Assembly (NCBI RefSeq): GCF_018835585.1
Contig: NZ_JAHGVE010000004.1
Span: forward strand, 1-64,000
Direction of reading: 5' to 3'
Length of the DNA stretch: 64,000 bases
Source: Pelorhabdus rhamnosifermentans
Lineage (GTDB): Bacteria; Bacillota; Negativicutes; UMGS1260
Part shown: piece after piece, positions 17,577-24,992 of the stretch
Layout of the letters: each line of letters starts with the position of its first letter
Numbering within the stretch: the first letter of the stretch is position 1
Notes under the pieces: model-generated
Seen by the model: only the letters and a program-made list of their open reading frames with translations
Told to the model about the DNA's origin: nothing
Database searches by the model: none
Program-made: the position numbers and the translations under genes

Positions 17577-17743
17577 TGAAATGTTATAAAAGTCTGTTCC
17601 TCCGCCAACACTGTAGGGGACTATTAAAGTAATCGGTTTATTTGGATATTTCTCTACCTTAGGTGTAATAATCGTCTCGCTTTGCATGTTTGTACATCCT
17701 TATGGATTAAAGAATAATTACCACAATCCAGTCCTTTTATTAT

Positions 17744-17869
17744 ATAAAAGCTATCTCTGCAGTTTTGGGTCACAACAAAATTAGCACCACTTTAGATATA
17801 TATGGGCACTTGATGCCAGGTGACACCGATACTATTGTGCAAGGAGTGGCGTCTTATTATGAACATTAA
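17744..17869 (+). pseudogene. tyrosine recombinase, C-terminal remnant
   Basis: An open stretch of 41 codons reads AVLGHNKISTTLDIYGHLMP, the box II region of phage-type tyrosine recombinases with the catalytic His (LGH) and Tyr (DIYGH), then GVASYYEH and a stop. Everything upstream, including the catalytic Arg region, is missing. It marks a lost integrated element; no attachment site could be identified. Confidence 0.75.
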
Positions 17870-17945
17870 TGATAATAAAAAAATATAATTGGAACAGTAT
17901 CGTCTTGTCCTTCATATACTGTAAGGGAGTTGGAAGGGGGCGGTC

Positions 17946-18212
17946 ATTATTCTTAAAACATCAGATCTAAAATTAAAAGAAATCATTAATGTTCTTGATG
18001 GAAAGCGTTTAGGTACTATTACGGATATTGAAATTGATGTTGAAAGTGGACGACTTACAGCTATTATAGTGCCAGGTGCCGGACGATTTTTAGGTATGTT
18101 TGGACGCAGTGAAGATATCGTGATTCCATGGGAAAAAATTAATAAGATTGGTTTGGATGTGATACTTGTAGAAGCCGCAGGTATTACAGACTACAAGCGT
18201 ATTGAACAGTGA
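17946..18212 (+). CDS. PRC-barrel sporulation protein, YlmC/YmxH family
   Basis: About 88 residues: LKEIINVLDGKRLGTITDIE, IVPGAGRFLGMFGRSEDIVI, PWEKINKIGLDVILVE. This is the YlmC/YmxH PRC-barrel family typical of spore formers; its role is not known. The frame has no ATG, GTG or TTG between the upstream stop and the conserved start. The best candidates are ATT codons at 17946 or 17949, just after GGAAGGGGGCGG. Its last 60 bases are nearly identical to the end of the bactofilin gene 1.9 kb downstream. The gene may be alive with a rare start codon or recently damaged. Confidence 0.75.
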   Translation: MILKTSDLKLKEIINVLDGKRLGTITDIEIDVESGRLTAIIVPGAGRFLGMFGRSEDIVIPWEKINKIGLDVILVEAAGITDYKRIEQ

Positions 18213-18218
18213 AAAGAA
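18159..18218 (+). repeat. 60-bp direct repeat, copy 1
   Basis: Covers the 3' end of the PRC-barrel gene (last 17 codons, stop and six bases). It matches 20024-20083 with two mismatches. Confidence 0.95.
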
Positions 18219-18258
18219 CTCTAACCTCAGCAAGTCTCGGGTTAGAGTTCTTTTCACT
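18208..18258 (+). terminator. long inverted repeat after PRC-barrel gene
   Basis: A perfect 19-base stem (18208-18226 with 18240-18258) includes the stop codon; the loop is 13 bases. The T-rich part lies inside the distal arm, so termination strength is uncertain. Confidence 0.75.
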
Positions 18259-18628
18259 GTTGTGCGCCCGGCATATTTAATTGATATAATAAACGTGAAG
18301 ATTTCTGCGCTTTTATGGATATTTTCGCTTGATGTTCATAGAAGTAACATCTCCTATTTGGTGCTTTAGGTCGGGTAGGGGATGTTTGTTGAAGTTACAG
18401 TAGAACGATTGAATGCAAGAAATTTTGCTTCTATCCTGTTTTGGCTGGGGTGTAAAAAAATACAAAAATCTTAAAAACCTTTTCTTTTGTATAAAAATCG
18501 TGTTAAAATTTGATTATATGACATAGTTTAACATTTTATGTCTTGATTTCATGTTAAAGATCTTTTACGTGAAATCCTGGGAAAAGAATAATTTGGAAGC
18601 GGAATATTGCTAGAGAAAGGAGAAGACA
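18259..18628 (+). other. leader region of the M23-bactofilin operon
   Basis: Holds a perfect 11-bp hairpin at 18346-18386 (AACATCTCCTA with TAGGGGATGTT) without a T-run, so it is not a plain terminator. AT-rich sequence at 18480-18560 is a plausible promoter zone. No gene is visible. Confidence 0.5.
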
Positions 18629-19615
18629 GTGTTTTTAGTTAAATGTATTCGCTATTATTGCCAAGAAAAATGGCATCGTTTTAGAAAAAAGACAAGTTCT
18701 AAACAACTGGCCAAACAGGAAGCGCTACGGGAGTATACTCTAATGCTTGTACCGCATAAAGGTCACAAAGTCATTCGCTTGCGGCTACCAGTCAAATTGG
18801 TTAAGGGCACAGGAATTGTTTTGTGTATGCTGTTGGTTATTGTCGGTGGGACAATAATTAATTATAGAAACGCAGCCAGTGATGCAAGTGTAGATAAACA
18901 AGAACTGGAGAAACTGCGACAAATCAACCAAGCACAAACCAGCCAAATTGAAGAATTAGCTAAGACAACATCTGTGTTGCAAGAAGACATGAACAGACTG
19001 AATAAGCTGGATACCGATATTCGTCAATTGGTAAACAGTGAACAATTGCCAACTTCCCGCGGAGTTAGCGGGCGTTCGGGGTATGGTGGACAAGGCGGAC
19101 CAGTGGTAAAACCTACATTATTACAGCTCCAAACATTGGTGGGGGAGTTACAGTCGGATGTTCAAGTTAGAGAGGAAAATCTCATATCCCTTAAGGATAT
19201 GTTAGTTGCACGCAATGCCCGCCTTGCGGCTACTCCAGCTATTTGGCCTGTCACTGGTGAAGTTACTTCGCGCTTTGGTTGGAGAAGTTCACCGTGGGGT
19301 GATGGAGGCGGTGATTGGCATCCAGGCATAGATATTGCTGGTGATTACGGAACACCGATTGTTGCCACCGCCGATGGTGTTGTTGATTATAGTGGTTGGT
19401 ACGGTGGTTACGGCAATTTGGTAAAAATTAGCCATGGAAATGGCATTGAAACGATGTATGGTCATTGCTCTCAAATAGCGGCACATGTAGGTCAGCAGGT
19501 TAGAAAAGGTGAAGTGATTGCCTATATGGGAAGTACAGGAAACAGCACAGGAACACATTGTCATTATGAAGTCAGGCTGAATGGAACTGCGGTTAATCCG
19601 GAAAGCTTTTTGTAA
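18629..19615 (+). CDS. membrane-anchored M23 metallopeptidase
   Basis: 328 residues from a GTG start (GAAAGGAG upstream). A basic N-terminus is followed by one membrane helix (about 60-80, GIVLCMLLVIVGGTIINY), a coiled coil (about 90-130), a Gly/Ser linker, and a LytM/M23 domain (about 205-325). Zinc ligands are visible in HPGIDIA (HxxxD), and in YGHC and HCHYEV (HxH). It cleaves peptidoglycan cross-bridges outside the membrane. It is 18 bases upstream of a bactofilin gene, a conserved pairing linked to local wall shaping. Confidence 0.93.
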   Translation: MFLVKCIRYYCQEKWHRFRKKTSSKQLAKQEALREYTLMLVPHKGHKVIRLRLPVKLVKGTGIVLCMLLVIVGGTIINYRNAASDASVDKQELEKLRQINQAQTSQIEELAKTTSVLQEDMNRLNKLDTDIRQLVNSEQLPTSRGVSGRSGYGGQGGPVVKPTLLQLQTLVGELQSDVQVREENLISLKDMLVARNARLAATPAIWPVTGEVTSRFGWRSSPWGDGGGDWHPGIDIAGDYGTPIVATADGVVDYSGWYGGYGNLVKISHGNGIETMYGHCSQIAAHVGQQVRKGEVIAYMGSTGNSTGTHCHYEVRLNGTAVNPESFL

Positions 19616-19633
19616 CCATGAAGGAGGAACATA

Positions 19634-20077
19634 ATGTTTGGTAAAAAGGGATCAGTAATTTCTGGTTTTAGTGATGAGACAATGGAAACGGTGATCGGTA
19701 AAGATACTAAAATTACCGGCAATATCGAAGCCACTGGCACTATACGGATTGATGGACAAGTAGAAGGAGAAATAATGACGAAAGGTGACGTCATTATCGG
19801 CGAAACCGGAGTTGTAAGAGCAAAAGTTAAAGCCCATGGAGCTACCATTGCCGGAAATATATACGGCAATATTGAGATCACGGAGAAGTTTGAAATATCG
19901 CCGACTGGGAAAATGTATGGAGATATAAAGACCGGTACCTTAAGTATTGGAGAAGGAGCCATATTTAAGGGCACTTGCGAGATGAATGATGACGAAAATG
20001 AAAGTAAGACGAATGAGAAACCGGTGATACTTGTAGAAGCCGCAGGTAATACAGACTACAAGCGCATTGAACAGTGA
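19634..20077 (+). CDS. bactofilin
   Basis: 147 residues. Residues 15-115 form the right-handed beta-helix repeats of bactofilin (DTKITGNIEATGTIRIDGQ, EGEIMTKGDVIIGETG). These polymerise into cytoskeletal filaments at the membrane and recruit wall enzymes, here probably the M23 peptidase of the same operon. GAAGGAGG precedes the ATG. The last 17 residues, VILVEAAGNTDYKRIEQ, are not bactofilin-like. They equal the C-terminus of the PRC-barrel protein upstream, including DNA identity, so the 3' end appears to have been replaced by recombination. Confidence 0.93.
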   Translation: MFGKKGSVISGFSDETMETVIGKDTKITGNIEATGTIRIDGQVEGEIMTKGDVIIGETGVVRAKVKAHGATIAGNIYGNIEITEKFEISPTGKMYGDIKTGTLSIGEGAIFKGTCEMNDDENESKTNEKPVILVEAAGNTDYKRIEQ

Positions 20078-20083
20078 AAAGAA
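20024..20083 (+). repeat. 60-bp direct repeat, copy 2
   Basis: Covers the 3' end of the bactofilin gene and matches 18159-18218 with two mismatches. The hairpin that follows copy 1 is not shared. Confidence 0.95.
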
Positions 20084-20113
20084 ATCTTATCATCAGTTTG
20101 TTGCGGAAAGTGA

Positions 20114-20300
20114 TATAATAGACCTACTAAGCTTGGAATAGGTAGCTAGGGTTCCGCCTGTATCATCAGGGGCAGTGACCAAGCGCTACATACCTGTCTG
20201 AATGGAAGATGGGGGCACCTATTGGCACAAAAGGCCTGAGGGGGATAGCTTGGCGTATTTTGTATGCGCTGAGATATCCCTTGTGGGCCTTTTTATTTTT
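20114..20300 (+). promoter_or_regulatory. ykkC-class riboswitch, probably the nucleoside-diphosphate subtype
   Basis: An extended -10 (TGATATAAT, 20111-20119) is followed by an aptamer with the ykkC hallmark CTAGGGTTCCG (20146-20156), a P1-like pairing AGGTAGC with GCTACATACCT, and the 3' segment AAAAGGCC (20229-20236). That segment can pair with GGGCCTTTTT at 20285-20294 to form a terminator with T-runs, so ligand binding should prevent termination. Of the known ykkC subtypes, the one responding to ADP/dADP/CDP is associated with Nudix genes, and the gene downstream is a Nudix fusion. Subtype is inference. Confidence 0.68.
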
Positions 20301-20319
20301 GAAAGGGGCAATGATATAT

Positions 20320-21558
20320 ATGCTTGCAGAAGAATATGATGTGTTTTTAATTGATCTTGATGGAGTCATTTACATTGGAAATCGACTTTTACCAGGAAGT
20401 AAAGAAACAATAGAAAAACTGAGAAATTGCGGGAAAAAGGTTTATTTTTTGACCAATGATCCTCGATTTTTGCGTCAAGAATTATGTGAACGCTTATCAT
20501 ATCTCGGAATAAACGCTAGTCAAGAAGATTTTATTACATCTGGTTGGGCTACGGCGAATTATTTAGTTCAACATGCTATCCAGGAGGTCTATGTGATTGG
20601 TACAGAGAGCTTAAAAAAGGAAATTTTGAATCAAGGCATAAAAGTAGTGGAACAGGGTGATTGTCAGGGGGTGGTAGTTGGCTATTCTGAAAATGCTACC
20701 TTTTACGAAGTTCAACAGGCAGTAAGGTATATTGAAAAAGGTGCAAAATTTATTGCTACGAATGATGATAAATCGTTTCCTAGTGCAGACGGACGATGTG
20801 TGGCTACAGGTGCAATTGTTCAAGCTGTACAAGTGAGCTGTGAACAGCGTCCCATTATTATAGGTAAGCCTTATTCGCATATGTTCCATATGGCACTGAA
20901 GAATGTAGCGTGTAATAACCGGGTGGTGATGATTGGCGATAGCCCAGATACCGATATTTTAGGCGCACATCAATATGGAATTAATGCAATATTAATGGAA
21001 GAAAAGCAATTTTGTTATCCAGTAAAATGTGATTATCGTTATCCGAATGCTAAAATTAAAAATCTGATGGATTTGTTTAGCCCTAATCGTAGTTCATTGT
21101 GTGGGAACTCGCCGGATTTTCCCTGGCCGGACACCATCGAACCGGGGGTCGCAGCGGTGCTTTTCAACGAACAGGATCAGATTTTTTTGGTTAAACGCGT
21201 AGATAATGGGCTTTGGGGCTTGCCGTCAGGTCATGTGGAAATTGCTGAGACGGTTGCTGAAGCGATTAGTCGGGAATTATGTGAAGAAACAGGACTTATT
21301 GTAACTGCTGAAAAATTGGTGGGAGTATATTCAGATCCGGTTACACAAGTTTTTAGTTATCCATCAGGTAAAATTACCCATTTCATTACTTTGTGCTTTC
21401 TGTGTAGAATCAGGGGAGGAGAGTTGCAAGTGGATCGTAAAGAGATTAGTGAGGCTGCTTTTTTCGATATTGGGCAATTGCCTTCGAATATGATGGTTAT
21501 GCATCCGCGATGGTTATCGGATGCTTTAGCCCATTTAGATTTGGCATTTATTAGATAG
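20320..21558 (+). CDS. HAD-IIA phosphatase fused to Nudix hydrolase
   Basis: 412 residues. Residues 5-255 are a NagD-type HAD-IIA phosphatase (DVFLIDLDGVIYIG with the nucleophile Asp, FLTNDPRF, and VVMIGDSPDTDILGA). Residues about 275-405 are a Nudix domain with the full box GHVEIAETVAEAISRELCEETG (GX5EX7REUXEE-type residues all present). The ATG at 20320 is used because GAAAGGGG ends 11 bases before it; a frame open from 20209 only crosses the riboswitch. One chain could thus hydrolyse a nucleotide or nucleotide sugar and dephosphorylate the product; substrates are unknown. Confidence 0.88.
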   Translation: MLAEEYDVFLIDLDGVIYIGNRLLPGSKETIEKLRNCGKKVYFLTNDPRFLRQELCERLSYLGINASQEDFITSGWATANYLVQHAIQEVYVIGTESLKKEILNQGIKVVEQGDCQGVVVGYSENATFYEVQQAVRYIEKGAKFIATNDDKSFPSADGRCVATGAIVQAVQVSCEQRPIIIGKPYSHMFHMALKNVACNNRVVMIGDSPDTDILGAHQYGINAILMEEKQFCYPVKCDYRYPNAKIKNLMDLFSPNRSSLCGNSPDFPWPDTIEPGVAAVLFNEQDQIFLVKRVDNGLWGLPSGHVEIAETVAEAISRELCEETGLIVTAEKLVGVYSDPVTQVFSYPSGKITHFITLCFLCRIRGGELQVDRKEISEAAFFDIGQLPSNMMVMHPRWLSDALAHLDLAFIR

Positions 21559-21801
21559 TTTATTCAGTAGTTGTATAGGGTAGACATTTGTAACTGCCAA
21601 TATGATTTTGCCAGTCTTGAATTAATTAAACAAAAAATGGTCTGGATATAGCTTTATTGACTGGTTGGCTTTTTTGTTCAGTTTTAGGAAATACGCATGT
21701 TGGAGGTATAATTTGGTTTAGAGGTATATCGGTACTAGTTGTTGGAATTCTTGAACCAGTTGGAATAGCATTAAAAGCAAAGCTACATGATGAGGTGGAG
21801 T
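21559..21801. other. short intergenic with decayed frame
   Basis: A TTG-started frame from 21657 reads FRGISVLVVGILEPVGIALK and is open through 21848 but has no ribosome site or recognised family; it overlaps the LysR remnant. Probably remnant sequence. Confidence 0.3.
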
Positions 21802-22036
21802 ATGGACATTCAACTTTTCCAAACTTTTTTGACGGTTTTATTGTTTGAGCGTGTGGATGGTTCAGTCTTTTTTAGATCAGGGGATATTTGTTCAGCTTGT
21901 TAATACTAAACCAGATAAGTGCCCAATTTCCGTAGTGCTTCACAAAAACAAAAATATTACACCTCATATTAAGACGTTTCTAATGTCTGCTTTTGCATAT
22001 ATACAAAAGGACGAATTACTGAACAGTTTTATATAA
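21802..22036 (+). pseudogene. LysR-family regulator, internally deleted
   Basis: An ATG after GAGGTGGAG begins MDIQLFQTFLTVLLF, a LysR N-terminus, but within 15 codons the sequence jumps to a different frame carrying FLDQGIFVQLVNTK and VLHKNKNITPHIKTFLMSAF. That is the end of a LysR effector domain. About 230 residues are missing. Confidence 0.6.
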
Positions 22037-22152
22037 GTATTTTCTATTGAGTTAATCAATTATTACAGTTATCTTTTTTGTGACAAATAGACTACTATGA
22101 TGTAAGAGTGATTTGTTAAAAAATATGTTAACTAGGATGGTGTACTTTTGCC

Positions 22153-22898
22153 ATGGTGAATAAATTAAAAGAATTAGGTATTAAAGAAGTTGTTGAAGAT
22201 TCATCTGGTAATGCTGGAGCGGCATTTGCTGGGTATTGTGCTGCGGCAGGAATAAAGGGCAATATCTACTTACCAGAGAACACATCGCCAGGGAAAATTA
22301 AACAAGTTAATGCTTATAGAGCAAATGTAGTTAAGGTTCCAGGAATGCGTGAAGACACTGCAAAAGCAATATTAAAAGCAGCAGAAAACACCTATTATGC
22401 TTCACATGTCTACAATCCCTTGTTTTTTGAGGGAACTAAATCTCTTGCGTATGAAATTTATGAGCAAATTGATATTCCTGATTATATTGTTGTGCCTGCT
22501 GGTAATGGAACAATGTTATTAGGAGTTTATAGAGGCTTTAAGGAACTAGGAAAACTTCCTCGTATTATTGCTGTTCAAAGTAAAAATTGTGCACCTTTAT
22601 TCAGCAAATTTAAAAATCGGCCAGTTGGTGGAAACAAACTGTGGCTGAAGGAATTGCGATTCAAGAACCAAAGAGAATAGACGAAATGATCGAGGCTATA
22701 AAAGAGAGCAATGGCGATGTGATTACTGTTGATGATGAAAATGTAATAGAAACTCAGAAAGTGCTTGGAGAAATGGGTATTTATATCGAGGTAACATCAG
22801 GGGCTGCTGTTGCTGGAATGCTGCAATATTTTAATGAAACATATGATGAAAAGCTTAAGATAGTTGTTCCTTTAACAGGTATGGGACTGAAAAAATAG
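22153..22898 (+). pseudogene. threonine-synthase-like PLP enzyme, truncated and frameshifted
   Basis: The reading frame begins inside the fold at VEDSSGNAGAAFAGYCAAAGIKG, the phosphate-loop region of type II PLP enzymes such as threonine synthase. The N-terminal third, with the PLP-binding Lys, is lost. At about 22640 the frame shifts (after NRPVGGN), and VAEGIAIQEPKR through GIYIEVTSGAAVAGML continues in another frame to 22898. A second, internally deleted copy of its 3' part lies at 31686-31829. The product cannot be active. Confidence 0.85.
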
Positions 22899-22966
22899 TA
22901 AGTAGTAACGAATGCAAAAAAACATTATCTATGGTTGTTTCTTTTTATATAACATTTTGGTCAAGG

Positions 22967-22980
22967 CATTTGCCCAAATG
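22967..22980 (+). promoter_or_regulatory. candidate activator site
   Basis: The palindrome CATTTGCCCAAATG lies about 95 bases upstream of a sigma-54 promoter. A related half, CATTTGGCAA, occurs at 27951, about 120 bases before the PTS sigma-54 promoter. Both might bind the LevR-type regulator encoded between them. Confidence 0.35.
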
Positions 22981-23066
22981 TAAATAGAGTAGTACAAATG
23001 TATGTTTTTTCCTACGATGCGTGAATTAGCAAGGGGTTTAGAATTCTTTTTTTTTGCCTATTTGTT

Positions 23067-23082
23067 TGGCATGCGAATTGCT
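23067..23082 (+). promoter_or_regulatory. sigma-54 promoter
   Basis: TGGCATGCGAATTGCT has GG at 23068 and GC at 23080, ten bases apart, as the -24/-12 consensus requires. It precedes the AraM-like gene. Confidence 0.85.
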
Positions 23083-23152
23083 TATTGTATTTGTGTAAGA
23101 ATTTCACGAGCTTTTTTTGAGATAGGTTAATAAAGAGATAAGGGGAGAAAAA

Positions 23153-24415
23153 ATGAAAATTGATGTTAAAGAGTTTGGTAGAGAGTGCAGTTGTGGGCAA
23201 AAGCACACGATTTTTGTAAAAGATATTTTTATTGAAAAGAATGCAATTGAAAAATTACCAGCGTTGTTAGAAAGCGAAGGTTATAGTCAATACAAAAACC
23301 CGTTGGTAATTTGTGATGAAAATACATTTATTGCGGCAGGTGAGCGGGTTATTGCAATGCTTGGTTGTGGCTGTATCAAATTAACATCAGAAAATTTGCA
23401 TGCGAATGAAATCGCTGTGGGCAAAGTAGAAAAACAATTGCTACAGGATATCGATCTTTTGATTGCGGTCGGTTCAGGCACGATACATGATATTACGCGT
23501 TATGTAGCTAATGAAATGAAAATCCCGTTTATTTCTATACCGACGGCAGCGAGTGTTGATGGCTTCGTATCAACGGTTGCTGCGATGACGTGGCATGGCT
23601 TCAAAAAAAGTTTTTCGTCGAGTTCTCCGATTTGCGTCGTTGCGGATAGTGAAATATTTTCCAAGGCGCCGTATCGTTTGACGGCATCGGGGATCTCTGA
23701 CTTACTCGGCAAATATACGGCACTTGCCGATTGGAAAATATCGCATATCGTTACAGGTGAATATCTTTGCCAACATATATTTGATCTAACGAAGGATGCG
23801 GTCAATATGGTTGCTAATTCCTTAGATAATATTCATGCCGGTAAAGCAGAAGCTTGTGAAAAACTCATGTATGGTTTGTTGCTTTCGGGACTGGCCATGC
23901 AGATGATGGGGAATTCTCGCCCAGCGTCCGGTGCGGAGCATCATATGTCGCATCTGTGGGAAATGGAAATCCTCAATCCAATAATTGAAGCCTATCACGG
24001 CGAAAAGGTTTCTGTCGGTTTGCGGTTAGCAATTTATAAATATCAGCAGATGAAAGCAGATATTCGCGCTGGAAAAGTGCATATTATTGATAAATATAAT
24101 GGTCTGGAAACGGAAGCTTTACAGCAATCTTTTGGGGCTAAGGGTATGTACGAAACGATTGTTAAAGAAAATGCACCAGATCCATTGGCAAGGGTTGATT
24201 TAAAGGTGCTGGCAGAAAAATTGCCAGAGGTATTAGCAGTGCTGGATGATTTGCCAAGTGTGAAAAAAATCGAAGGGATGCTTACCTCCGCTAAATGTGT
24301 AATGACAATGAAGGAAATTGGTTTGAACGAAGATTTAGTGGAAAGAACGTTACAATTGTCGCCATATATCCGCAATAGGCTGACATTTATGCGCTTAATA
24401 AAATTATTTGTCTGA
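23153..24415 (+). CDS. AraM/EgsA-type glycerol-1-phosphate dehydrogenase family
   Basis: 420 residues of the iron-type dehydrogenase fold. Visible are the NAD loop [38 protein letters not shown] (first metal-binding Asp) and [18 protein letters not shown] (His ligands). In Bacillus AraM makes sn-glycerol-1-phosphate; family members may also act on other sugar-alcohol phosphates. Here it lies with a broken AraD gene, an AraL-like phosphatase and a galactitol-family PTS, and its own sigma-54 promoter, which suggests an alditol-phosphate dehydrogenase in catabolism. That substrate assignment is inference. Confidence 0.88.
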   Translation: MKIDVKEFGRECSCGQKHTIFVKDIFIEKNAIEKLPALLESEGYSQYKNPLVICDENTFIAAGERVIAMLGCGCIKLTSENLHANEIAVGKVEKQLLQDIDLLIAVGSGTIHDITRYVANEMKIPFISIPTAASVDGFVSTVAAMTWHGFKKSFSSSSPICVVADSEIFSKAPYRLTASGISDLLGKYTALADWKISHIVTGEYLCQHIFDLTKDAVNMVANSLDNIHAGKAEACEKLMYGLLLSGLAMQMMGNSRPASGAEHHMSHLWEMEILNPIIEAYHGEKVSVGLRLAIYKYQQMKADIRAGKVHIIDKYNGLETEALQQSFGAKGMYETIVKENAPDPLARVDLKVLAEKLPEVLAVLDDLPSVKKIEGMLTSAKCVMTMKEIGLNEDLVERTLQLSPYIRNRLTFMRLIKLFV

Positions 24416-24441
24416 ATTTATGTGAGAAAGGATCTTCGGTT

Positions 24442-24755
24442 ATGTTGGAAAAGTTAAAAGAGGAAGTTTTAGCAGCAAATTTGGAATTGCCGAAAAAGGG
24501 GCTCATCACGTATACTTGGGGCAATGTAAGCGGCTCCAAGTATACTGTCCGGCGGTTATTTTTAACGATCACGGACCGTTTAGTTGGGGTAAAAGTGCAG
24601 CGGAGGCAGTTCATAATGCGGTCATCTTGGAAGAGATTTCTAAAATGGCATATTATACAGAATTAATGTCGCCAAACAATGTGATAGGTCCTAGTTTAAT
24701 GAATAAACATTTTTTGCGAAAACACGGAAAAAACGCATATTATGGACAAAAATAA
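24442..24755 (+). pseudogene. araD: AraD-like L-ribulose-5-phosphate 4-epimerase, internally deleted
   Basis: The N-terminus [20 protein letters not shown] with [11 protein letters not shown] is a clear AraD start, but it breaks at once. In another frame the C-terminus [20 protein letters not shown] and LRKHGKNAYYGQ follows. About 130 central residues, including most zinc and substrate contacts, are missing. AraD interconverts L-ribulose-5-P and D-xylulose-5-P, so its loss breaks a pentose or pentitol route here unless another copy exists elsewhere. Confidence 0.88.
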
Positions 24756-24867
24756 TTTATAGTATGTGGTGGCATAGGTTTTTAATGATATACTATATAA
24801 ATAAGAATTACGATAATTGAAAAATTTAGCATGGAATTGTTTAATAGATTTGAAAACGGATATAGAG

Positions 24868-24916
24868 ATAAGCCGCTTGAGCTTCTCCTGTCACAGGGAT
24901 AATTCAAGCGGCTTAT
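24868..24916. terminator. perfect 13-bp hairpin
   Basis: ATAAGCCGCTTGA pairs with TCAAGCGGCTTAT around a 23-base loop. There is no long T-run, so it may be a terminator of the AraM-AraD transcript or a leader structure of the regulator gene. Confidence 0.6.
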
Positions 24917-24992
24917 AGTAGTATGCAAGCGGTAAGATGTTTTTTTGATAAAGGAATAGGCTTTGGTAGCAAATGAGAGAGGAATTTGTGAT

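Noticed and set aside
18346-18386. Terminator after the PRC-barrel gene
   Set aside because: The 11-bp stem is perfect but no T-run follows, and the stronger inverted repeat at 18208 already fills that role.
20209-20319. N-terminal extension of the HAD-Nudix protein
   Set aside because: The stretch is the riboswitch and its terminator; a ribosome site precedes the ATG at 20320.
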